From Acidimicrobiia bacterium (lineage in GTDB: Bacteria; Actinomycetota; Acidimicrobiia; IMCC26256; JAENVU01): a stretch of DNA of 5,311 nt. The DNA lies in NCBI GenBank assembly GCA_017882945.1, contig JADGON010000301.1, positions 1 through 5,311 on the forward strand, read 5' to 3'. Position numbers and translations under genes: made by a program. Below, piece by piece: positions 1 to 5,311 of the stretch; within the stretch, counting starts at the first letter, position 1, and every line of letters begins with the position of its first letter. Under the pieces are notes generated by a model. That model saw only the letters and a list, made by a program, of their open reading frames with translations, did not search any database and was not told the origin of the DNA.

Positions 1-1046
1 ATGCGGACGAGCACCGCGTAGTGCCAGAGGTAGATGCCGTAGCTCACGACGCCGAGGAACACGATCGGACGGAGGCGCAGGCCGCGGCGAATGAGACCTC
101 GCTCCTGGTCGCCCAGCACCGCCGGCAGCACCATCGCGATCCCGACGACGGTGAACAGCAGGCTCTCGGCGAACCGCTGCTTCCCGGTGAGGTGACCTCC
201 GAAGGGCAACACCGCGGGGATGTCGACGAGCCAGACCGTCGCGCTCCAGGCAAATGCGGCGAGCAACCACCACGCGGCGGGCCACCGCCCGAATCGCTTG
301 ACCCACGTGGGCTCGCGACCCGAGGTCTCGATCGACGCGCTGACGACTGCGAGCAGCATGCCGAGTGCGAGCGGGGCGAGGTTGGCCGGCAGCACGAGGA
401 CGAACGTGGGCGGCGACCCGAATGCCACCCATGCGGCACTCGCGACACCGACCGCGACGAGCACGGCGATGCAGGCACCCTGGCCGACGGGCCGCCCACC
501 CGATGCGCGACGCGTCCCCCACGCAAGGAGGGGAAGCACGCAGTAGAAGCTCACCTCCACGACGAGCGTCCAGGCGATGGGAAGACCCTGCGAGATCGCG
601 TAGCCGGGGTCGTAGGTGTGCACCAGGGCCAGGTGCAGGAATGCGACCCGCGGCGTGGAGAGCGCGCCGACGCCGAGGAGGTACACGGAGCCGAGCAGGG
701 CGACCCAGTAGGCGGGGTAGATGCGGAACGCGCGGCGCACGAAGTAGTCCCGGATGCTCGGGAACGGGACCCCACGCAGCTGCGCCAGCGCGAACGGCCG
801 GTACAGCAGGAAGCCGGAGAGCACGAAGAAGATCTCGACCCCGCTCCGCAGCTCCACCAGGTACGGCGACCACGACGGACGGCCGGGCCACACGCCCGGA
901 ATGTGGCAGAGCACGACGCCGATCGCCGCGATCGCCCGGAGCCCGTCGAGACCGGGGAACGCCGCGTGCGCCCGCGGGATCGCGAGCGAGCGTCTGGGCT
1001 CGTCGCCGAGAGGCGAGACCGTGAGCCCGCCGTCCTGTGGTTCCAA
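1..1046 (-). CDS. Acyltransferase-3 (OafA/YrhL-type) membrane O-acyltransferase, 3' end outside window
   Basis: Reading the minus strand gives an uninterrupted frame of about 348 codons that is still open at base 1, so the C-terminus is missing. Members of this family are integral-membrane enzymes of about 10 helices that move acyl groups (often acetyl) onto sugars of surface polysaccharides, lipids or antibiotics. Visible family signatures, numbered from the chosen start, are FPGLDGLRAIAAIGVVLCH (residues 30-48, with the conserved His at 48), EIFFVLSGFLLYRPF (71-85), YFVRRAFRIYPAYW (101-114), WTLVVEVSFY (159-168, with the conserved Glu at 164) and VVSYGIYLWHYAVL near the left edge. That last motif normally lies one or two helices before the end, so perhaps 30-70 residues are missing. 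The start is uncertain. TTG at 1046 is preferred because it leaves about 30 residues before the first helix and has only a weak AGG upstream. In-frame TTG 1076, GTG 1121 and ATG 1160 are alternatives, but the last would sit only 18 bases from the divergent gene. Family assignment is firm; the acceptor sugar is unknown. Confidence 0.9.
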   Translation of the reverse strand, partial: MEPQDGGLTVSPLGDEPRRSLAIPRAHAAFPGLDGLRAIAAIGVVLCHIPGVWPGRPSWSPYLVELRSGVEIFFVLSGFLLYRPFALAQLRGVPFPSIRDYFVRRAFRIYPAYWVALLGSVYLLGVGALSTPRVAFLHLALVHTYDPGYAISQGLPIAWTLVVEVSFYCVLPLLAWGTRRASGGRPVGQGACIAVLVAVGVASAAWVAFGSPPTFVLVLPANLAPLALGMLLAVVSASIETSGREPTWVKRFGRWPAAWWLLAAFAWSATVWLVDIPAVLPFGGHLTGKQRFAESLLFTVVGIAMVLPAVLGDQERGLIRRGLRLRPIVFLGVVSYGIYLWHYAVLVR

Positions 1047-1066
1047 GCCCGAGAGCCTAAAACGGC

Positions 1067-1096
1067 CCCGGCCCAACGTTTGCGGATCGGGCCGGG
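1067..1096. repeat. GC-rich inverted repeat in the divergent intergenic region
   Basis: CCCGGCCC (1067-1074) and GGGCCGGG (1089-1096) are perfect 8-base inverted arms separated by 14 bases. Read on the minus strand, the hairpin is followed within about three bases by GTTTT, so it could act as an intrinsic terminator or attenuator ahead of the acyltransferase. Alternatively it could be an operator for a dimeric regulator, since its right arm lies between possible -35 and -10 boxes of the plus-strand promoter. In DNA this GC-rich an 8-base match could also be chance. Confidence 0.45.
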
Positions 1097-1106
1097 CGAG
1101 TAGGAT
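1079..1106 (+). promoter_or_regulatory. Possible sigma-70-like promoter for the FAD oxidoreductase/GT2 pair
   Basis: TTTGCG (1079-1084) and TAGGAT (1101-1106) are spaced by 16 bases and resemble -35 and -10 boxes. Transcription would start near 1113, leaving a leader of about 65 bases before the GTG at 1179. TAGGAT is one of the few AT-containing hexamers in the gap. The -35 match is modest, and the call rests on consensus likeness only. Confidence 0.3.
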
Positions 1107-1168
1107 TCTCGGGCGCTCCACGGTCGCCCGGGGATGAGTCTCTCCGGGGACGGGGTGCATCTTTCGTG

Positions 1169-1174
1169 AAGGAG
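1169..1174 (+). promoter_or_regulatory. Ribosome binding site AAGGAG fixing the GTG start at 1179
   Basis: AAGGAG ends four bases before the GTG at 1179. It is the only strong Shine-Dalgarno sequence seen at a gene start in the window and supports the GTG as the true start. The dinucleotide-binding fold begins six residues later, as expected. Confidence 0.75.
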
Positions 1175-1178
1175 AAGC

Positions 1179-2738
1179 GTGAGCGCGCCTGAGTCGGTGG
1201 TGATCATCGGTGCCGGCCCGGCCGGTCTCACCGCCGCGTACATGCTGTCCAAGCAGGGCGTCGCCGCGACCGTGCTCGAAGCCGACTCGGTGGTGGGGGG
1301 CATCAGCCGCACGGTCGAGCGTGACGGCTGGCGGTTCGACATCGGCGGGCACCGCTTCTTCACCAAGGTGACGCCGGTCGACGACCTGTGGTTCGAGATC
1401 CTCGGCGCCGACGAGTTCCTGCAGCGCCCGCGCATGAGCCGGATCTCGTACCAGGGCAAGCTCTACGACTACCCGCTGGTACCGATGAACGCGCTCAGGA
1501 ACCTCGGCCCGGTCGAGGCGGCGCGGTGCATCGGCTCGTACGCCTGGGTCCGGGTGCACCCCCCGAAGGACCAGTCCACGTTCGAGGGCTTCATCGCCGC
1601 CCGCTTCGGGTGGCGGCTCTACGAGCACTTCTTCAAGACCTACACCGAGAAGGTGTGGGGTGTGCCGGCCTCCGAGCTCACGGCGGACTTCGGGGCCCAG
1701 CGGGTCAAGGACCTCTCGCTGATGCGCGCGGGGCTCGACGCCATCACGCCCAAGCGCGTGAAGGCCCGCCGCGGGAAGGGCCAACAGACCACCAGCCTGA
1801 TCGAGCAGTTCAACTACCCCAAGTACGGTCCGGGCCAGATGTGGGAGAAGGCGGCCGACATCGTGAGCGATGCCGGCACGAAGATCGTCTTCGACGCCAG
1901 CGTCACCGGGGTGGAGCTGCGCGACGGGCGTGCGGTGGCCGTCACCGCGGAGGCCGACGGGGTGGCGAGCCGCTACGAGTGCTCGCACGTGATCTCGTCG
2001 ATGCCGATGGGCGCGCTGGTCAAGGCGATGGAGCCGCCGGCGCCACCCGAGGTGATCGCCGCAGCGGCCGGGCTCACGTACCGGGACTTCATGACGGTCG
2101 CGCTCGTCGTGCCTCAGGAGTACTCGTTCCCGGACAACTGGATCTACGTCCACGATCCGGGAGTGAGCGTCGGCCGCATCCAGAACTTCGGCTCGTGGTC
2201 GCCGTACCTCGTGAAGGAGGGACGCACCTGTCTCGGGCTCGAGTTCTTCGTGAACGAGGGCGACTCGATGTGGACGAAGTCCGACGAGGACCTCATCGCG
2301 CAGGCCAAGCGTGAGCTCGAGCAGCTCGGGCTGGTGGAAGCCGCGAAGGTCGAGGCCGGCTACGTCGTGCGGATGCCGAAGGCCTACCCGGTCTACGACG
2401 AGCACTACGAAGGCCACGTCGACACGATGCGGCGCTGGATCGCGCAGAGCTGCCCGAACGTCTATCCCGTCGGCCGCAACGGCATGCATCGCTACAACAA
2501 CCAGGACCACTCGATGTACACCGCGATGCTCTCGGTCGAGAACATCTTCGGTGCCGATCACGACGTGTGGTCGGTCAACGTCGAAGAGGAGTACCACGAA
2601 GTGTCCGTGACGAGCCCTCCCGATGGTGAAGCCGACCGTCCGCGAAGCCCGAAGGGGACGGGGCGCGACGCGCCGGTCCTCTCGCGTGACGCGATCGAGT
2701 CGGCTGCCGCGGCCCGCCGTGGGAATGGTGCCCCGTGA
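1179..2738 (+). CDS. FAD/NAD(P)-binding oxidoreductase, amine-oxidase / UDP-galactopyranose-mutase-like
   Basis: A 519-residue cytoplasmic flavoprotein without signal peptide or membrane helices. The N-terminal Rossmann motif VVIIGAGPAGLTAAY (residues 7-21, G11-x-G13-x-x-G16) is followed by LEA with Glu34 at the ribose-binding position, then GGISRTV (40-46) and the DIGGHRFFTK segment (54-63), typical of protoporphyrinogen-oxidase/phytoene-desaturase/UGM-like enzymes. Near the C-terminus, VYPVGRNGMHRYNNQDHSM (about 428-446) is the second FAD-contacting region; a GRNGMHxYNNQDHSM segment is, from memory, characteristic of an uncharacterised branch common in polysaccharide loci. True UDP-galactopyranose mutases are shorter (roughly 370-400 residues). 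About 45 C-terminal residues (475-519) are rich in Pro, Ser, Arg and Ala and look disordered. The TGA overlaps the GTG of the next gene, so the two are probably co-translated. The flavoprotein fold is secure. The substrate is not: a nucleotide-sugar, a lipid-linked sugar or an isoprenoid are all possible. Confidence 0.9.
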   Translation: MSAPESVVIIGAGPAGLTAAYMLSKQGVAATVLEADSVVGGISRTVERDGWRFDIGGHRFFTKVTPVDDLWFEILGADEFLQRPRMSRISYQGKLYDYPLVPMNALRNLGPVEAARCIGSYAWVRVHPPKDQSTFEGFIAARFGWRLYEHFFKTYTEKVWGVPASELTADFGAQRVKDLSLMRAGLDAITPKRVKARRGKGQQTTSLIEQFNYPKYGPGQMWEKAADIVSDAGTKIVFDASVTGVELRDGRAVAVTAEADGVASRYECSHVISSMPMGALVKAMEPPAPPEVIAAAAGLTYRDFMTVALVVPQEYSFPDNWIYVHDPGVSVGRIQNFGSWSPYLVKEGRTCLGLEFFVNEGDSMWTKSDEDLIAQAKRELEQLGLVEAAKVEAGYVVRMPKAYPVYDEHYEGHVDTMRRWIAQSCPNVYPVGRNGMHRYNNQDHSMYTAMLSVENIFGADHDVWSVNVEEEYHEVSVTSPPDGEADRPRSPKGTGRDAPVLSRDAIESAAAARRGNGAP

Positions 2739-3484
2739 CCCGAGTGCTCGTGTGCACGCCGACCTACATCGAGGCGACCAACATCTCGGAGCTGCTCCAT
2801 CGGGTCCGTGAGGCGCTGCCCGAGGCGGACGTCCTTGTGCTCGACGACAACAGCCCCGATGGCACCGCGGACGTCGCGGAGGGAGTCGCGGCCGAGCTCG
2901 GCCAGATCGAGGTCCTGCGCCGTCCGAACAAGCGCGGACTGGGCGATGCATACCGAGCCGGGTTCGCGGTGGGCATCGCGCGTGGCTACGACGTCATCGT
3001 GCAGATTGACGCCGATCTCTCGCACGACCCGGCAGTGCTGCCCGACCTCGTTGCCGCGCTCGAGAACGGTGCCGACCTCGCGATCGGCTCGCGTTACGTT
3101 CCCGGTGGCTCGATCCCGTACTGGCCGTGGCGCCGTCGGGCGCTGTCCCGGTACGGCAACCTGTACGCCGGGTTCATGCTCCGGACGAACGTGAAGGACG
3201 GCACCGCCGGCTACCGGGCGTTCAAGACCGACACGCTCAAGGCCGTCGACTACGCCACGACTCGTGCGAAGGGCTACGGGTTCCAGATGGAGCTGGCGTA
3301 CCGCGTCGCGGGGACCGGCGGTCAGATCGTCGAGGTGCCGATCACCTTCACGGACCGCGTGCGGGGGACCTCGAAGATGTCGATGGCGGTGATGGTCGAG
3401 GAGATGACCCTCATCAGCTGGTGGGGGATCCGCGACCGGTTTCGCGGCTCCCGGACCGGCTCGCCCTCGAAGAGCCCGCGCTAG
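2735..3484 (+). CDS. Polyprenol-phosphate mannose synthase-type glycosyltransferase, family GT2 (DPM1/Ppm1-like)
   Basis: A 249-residue soluble or peripheral GT-A enzyme. Relatives transfer a hexose, usually mannose from GDP-mannose, to a polyprenyl phosphate on the cytoplasmic face of the membrane. Order of motifs: TPTYIEATNI (8-17), VLDDNSPDGT (35-44), RGLGDAYRAGF (67-77), QIDADLSHDP (90-99, with the metal-binding D92-A-D94), IGSRYVPGG (117-125), DGTAGYRAF (155-163) and GYGFQMELAYR (180-190). These follow the DPM1/Ppm1 pattern closely, and the length matches a stand-alone catalytic domain. There is no C-terminal membrane domain and no fused apolipoprotein N-acyltransferase domain as in some mycobacterial Ppm proteins. 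An oddity is Ile12 where many relatives have Asn (PTYNE). The GTG start lies in a GTGA overlap with the preceding stop and has only a weak GGGAATGG upstream, indicating translational coupling. Mannose as the sugar is inferred from the family; glucose or another hexose cannot be excluded. Confidence 0.9.
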   Translation: MTRVLVCTPTYIEATNISELLHRVREALPEADVLVLDDNSPDGTADVAEGVAAELGQIEVLRRPNKRGLGDAYRAGFAVGIARGYDVIVQIDADLSHDPAVLPDLVAALENGADLAIGSRYVPGGSIPYWPWRRRALSRYGNLYAGFMLRTNVKDGTAGYRAFKTDTLKAVDYATTRAKGYGFQMELAYRVAGTGGQIVEVPITFTDRVRGTSKMSMAVMVEEMTLISWWGIRDRFRGSRTGSPSKSPR

Positions 3485-3524
3485 CACGGGCTGCGGTCCC
3501 CGGGACGGCTACGTGCCCGGGTGC
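3484..3524. terminator. Possible bidirectional GC-rich terminator between convergent genes
   Basis: The two convergent stop codons are separated by only 24 bases. CCCGGG at 3499-3504 can pair with CCCGGG at 3516-3521 around an 11-base loop. Alternatively GCACGGGC (3484-3491) pairs imperfectly with GCCCG-GG-TGC (3515-3524). GTCCC-C-GGGAC also occurs at 3496-3506. No T-run follows on either strand. The structure overlaps the last codons of the minus-strand gene, so this call is tentative. Confidence 0.3.
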
Positions 3525-5221
3525 TTCGGAGTCGTGGTGCCGGGCGGGCACGGCCGGCCGGCGGGACGCCGGGTGAACAGCTCGTAGAGCGGGTCGCCGG
3601 TGCGGTACACACCGAAGGAGCCGGCCAGGCAGAAGTCCTTCACGAGCACCTGGTTCGACGCGTCGGAACCGAGCTTGCGCGAGTCGTTGGGCTCGCTCCA
3701 GTCGTTCCACGCGCCGGAGAGGATCGCGATGTTGGCCGACCGCAGGTCCGATGCCATGCGCGAGCCCTTGGCGTTCGCGACGCCGGGATCCATCTCGATG
3801 TAGTACGTCGCGGGCGGGTAGTCGGGGAGCATGTAGTACAGGTACGCCTCGGAGAGCGGGGTCTTGCGGAGATCCGTGGTGCCGACGAACAGCCGATCAC
3901 CGGGCTTCGCCACCTTCGGGACCGCTCGCAGCAGCTCGTTCGCCGCGTCCGCGACCTCCTTGCGGCCGTAGTAGAAGACGCGCCCGTCGTGCTCGATCTT
4001 GAATGCGAGGCGGTGGCGGCCGAAGGTCTGCGCGACGTAGTCCGTGTACGCCCACGCGGTGAACTGGGGAACCATCAGGACCATCAGGAGCAGCACCGCG
4101 GCGCCGCTGAGCATCGCGCTGCGCCGGAAGGACCAGCGCTTCGCGCGCACGCGCAGGATCTCGAGGATCGCGATCGGTACGAACGCGAACGGGACACAGC
4201 TCACCCAGGCGAAGTGCGCGGAGTCCACGCGCTGCATGGCCTGGGGCACCATGCCCAGGCTGAAGAGCGCGACCGCGAGCAGGACGCGCGCTTGGAAGCG
4301 GGTGCGATCCCGGCGGACATCCCAGATCGCCACCGCGAGCAGGAAGACAACCGATGCGAGCAGGGCAAAGAACCAGACGAAGAGCTGTGACGAGACGTGG
4401 AGCGCGGGAAGCGGCCAGTGGCCCGGCATGATCGCCCCGGAGCGCTGCAGGAACCCGTCGAGGTGGTCCCACGGCGGCGGCACCGGGAGCTTGCGGCCAC
4501 CGCGCAGGTCGAAGACCGGTTGGAGCACCATGCCCTCGAACACCTTGCTCGGGCCCGCCATGGCCATGTGCACGAGGTAGCCGGCGACGCCGATCGCGAA
4601 TCCGGTGCCGAGCCGGATCTTGAAGCGGCGGTCCGTCCCCCACCACGCGGCGAGCAGCCCGAGCCCGACTGCGACGACGAGGTCGAGCCGGTAGAGCAGC
4701 GCGAAGCCCGAGACGATGCCGCCGACCAGGGCCCAGCGCAGCGCCTTCGGGGCATCGGTCGGCCATCGGCGCCGGCCCTGGAGGGTGGCAAGCAGGCCGA
4801 GGAGCCCGAGGGCCACGCCGCCGTCCCACGCGAGCGCGGTGAGCCCGATCGGCGGGACGATGATGACGAGGGCGATGATCCCGCAGAACAGCGCGACCGT
4901 CCGTCCCCAGTACCGGGCCAGGCCGTACATCCCGAGCACGACGCCGATCTGCTGGAGCAGCGCGAACAGGCGCTCGACGACGAGCTGGGTGCCGAACAGC
5001 TTGTACACGCCCGCGAGCACCCAGAGGCTCCCGGGCCCGTAGAGGTGCAGGAAGTCCACGTTCGGGATGTCGCCGGCCAGCACCCGCTCCGGGAAGACGA
5101 GCATGAAGCCCTCCTCCATGGGCGGGCCCTGCGACCGCAGGAGCCCGCGCAGCGGCAGGAGGAAGAGGACCCCGAGCACCAGGAACGCGAGGACGTTCTT
5201 CTGGCGAGAGGTGAGGCTCAC
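3509..5221 (-). CDS. Multi-spanning GT-C-like membrane glycosyltransferase with C-terminal extracytoplasmic domain
   Basis: A 570-residue integral membrane protein with roughly 11-12 hydrophobic segments in residues 10-388. After the first helix (10-28) comes GPPMEEGFML (32-41), an acidic pair (E36, E37) in the first external loop where GT-C enzymes carry their catalytic or metal-binding D/E residues. It is followed by DFLHLYGPGSLW (56-67), resembling the D-F-x(n)-YGPG segment of bacterial PMT/GT39-like and GT87-like proteins. Such enzymes transfer sugars from polyprenyl-phosphate donors to glycans, lipids or proteins outside the membrane. Residues about 389-570 are soluble, contain GDRLFVGTTDLRKT and a single Cys in KDFCLAGSFGVY, and end in a Pro-rich tail. 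GTG at 5221 is the start: it precedes MSLTSRQK and the first helix, and overlaps the upstream stop as GTGA, with no Shine-Dalgarno of its own. The membrane topology is clear; the glycosyltransferase role is inferred from motifs, and the exact family and substrates are unknown. Confidence 0.8.
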   Translation of the reverse strand: MSLTSRQKNVLAFLVLGVLFLLPLRGLLRSQGPPMEEGFMLVFPERVLAGDIPNVDFLHLYGPGSLWVLAGVYKLFGTQLVVERLFALLQQIGVVLGMYGLARYWGRTVALFCGIIALVIIVPPIGLTALAWDGGVALGLLGLLATLQGRRRWPTDAPKALRWALVGGIVSGFALLYRLDLVVAVGLGLLAAWWGTDRRFKIRLGTGFAIGVAGYLVHMAMAGPSKVFEGMVLQPVFDLRGGRKLPVPPPWDHLDGFLQRSGAIMPGHWPLPALHVSSQLFVWFFALLASVVFLLAVAIWDVRRDRTRFQARVLLAVALFSLGMVPQAMQRVDSAHFAWVSCVPFAFVPIAILEILRVRAKRWSFRRSAMLSGAAVLLLMVLMVPQFTAWAYTDYVAQTFGRHRLAFKIEHDGRVFYYGRKEVADAANELLRAVPKVAKPGDRLFVGTTDLRKTPLSEAYLYYMLPDYPPATYYIEMDPGVANAKGSRMASDLRSANIAILSGAWNDWSEPNDSRKLGSDASNQVLVKDFCLAGSFGVYRTGDPLYELFTRRPAGRPCPPGTTTPKHPGT

Positions 5222-5311
5222 GATGCCGGGACGGGCTGTGCAGCGCTCGGTTCGAGCACGGCACCTTCATCGGCCGGCTCCTCGGTGAGGTGGCGACGAC
5301 CGAACAGCAGC
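5218..5311 (-). CDS. C-terminal end of an unidentified gene (5' part outside window)
   Basis: On the minus strand one frame entering from the right edge stays open for 30 codons and stops at TGA (5220-5218). It reads LLFGRRHLTEEPADEGAV and then a short Leu/Pro/Ala/Ser tail ending in VPAS. The fragment has no family motif; its charged, Ala/Pro-rich end looks like a flexible C-terminus, and LLFGRR could be the end of a membrane helix followed by a cytoplasmic tail. Its stop shares GTGA with the start of the GT-C-like gene, the same architecture as the other gene pair in the window, which makes it likely to be a real upstream operon partner. Too little is visible to give a function. Confidence 0.6.
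   Translation of the reverse strand, partial: LLFGRRHLTEEPADEGAVLEPSAAQPVPAS

Noticed and set aside
21..1103. Long plus-strand open frame of 360 codons
   Set aside because: It lies antisense to the acyltransferase, whose frame shows unmistakable family motifs. The plus-strand translation is Arg/Glu/Asp/Gly/Pro-rich low-complexity sequence, typical of a shadow frame in GC-rich DNA.
1128..1150. Direct repeat CCGGGGA (1128-1134 and 1144-1150) in the leader of the flavoprotein gene
   Set aside because: Seven GC-rich bases repeated once is likely to occur by chance in this composition. It could be an activator half-site pair, but nothing else supports it.
551..1459. Minus-strand open frame of 302 codons crossing the intergenic region
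   Set aside because: It is out of frame with the acyltransferase on the same strand, is antisense to the start of the flavoprotein gene, and is Arg/Ser-rich without recognisable motifs.
1179..2738. Calling the flavoprotein UDP-galactopyranose mutase (glf)
   Set aside because: It is over 100 residues longer than typical Glf, and its second FAD motif (GRNGMHRYNNQDHSM) differs from the Glf pattern. Only superfamily-level similarity can be supported.
2558..3487. Minus-strand open frame of 309 codons opposite the GT2 gene
   Set aside because: It is fully antisense to a well-recognised GT2. Its His/Arg/Val/Asp-rich composition is what the complement of GC-biased codons gives.
3521..4390. Plus-strand open frame of 289 codons opposite the GT-C-like gene
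   Set aside because: It is antisense to a coherent membrane protein, with charged low-complexity translation and no plausible ribosome binding site.
3897..5270. Minus-strand open frame of 457 codons overlapping the GT-C-like gene
   Set aside because: It is a +1-shifted shadow of the 570-residue membrane protein, Arg/Pro/Ala-rich, with no hydrophobic segments or motifs.

Overview
The window looks like part of a surface-polysaccharide or lipid-linked glycan locus from a high-G+C bacterium, most likely an actinomycete-type genome (Actinomycetota, possibly Acidimicrobiia). The evidence is strongly G/C-biased third codon positions, GTG/TTG starts, 4-base GTGA gene overlaps and the protein families present. 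The taxonomic call is an inference: no rRNA or other marker gene is present.

Layout from left to right. (1) Bases 1 to about 1046, minus strand: the 5' part of an acyltransferase-3 (OafA/YrhL-type) membrane O-acyltransferase that runs off the left edge. (2) Bases about 1047-1178: a divergent intergenic region with a GC-rich inverted repeat, a possible plus-strand promoter and a good Shine-Dalgarno sequence. (3) Bases 1179-2738, plus strand: an FAD/NAD(P)-binding oxidoreductase of the amine-oxidase / UDP-galactopyranose-mutase-like superfamily. (4) Bases 2735-3484, plus strand: a family 2 glycosyltransferase of the polyprenol-phosphate mannose synthase (DPM/Ppm1) type, whose GTG start overlaps the previous stop (GTGA). 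(5) A 24-base convergent gap with a weak GC-rich hairpin. (6) Bases 3509-5221, minus strand: a large multi-spanning GT-C-like membrane glycosyltransferase with a C-terminal soluble domain. (7) Bases 5218-5311, minus strand: the last 30 codons of an unidentified gene, which again overlaps gene 6 by GTGA. Coding density is very high; there are no RNA genes, mobile elements or CRISPR arrays.

How the parts may fit together (inference): the GT2 enzyme would charge a polyprenyl phosphate with a sugar on the cytoplasmic face. After flipping, GT-C enzymes such as the one encoded at 3509-5221 use such lipid-linked sugars outside the membrane. The acyltransferase could decorate the resulting glycan. 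The FAD enzyme, translationally coupled to the GT2, is the least understood member. It might act on a nucleotide-sugar, a lipid-linked sugar or the polyprenyl chain itself. This coupling is the most interesting feature of the window. Nothing here clearly shows a wholly new system.
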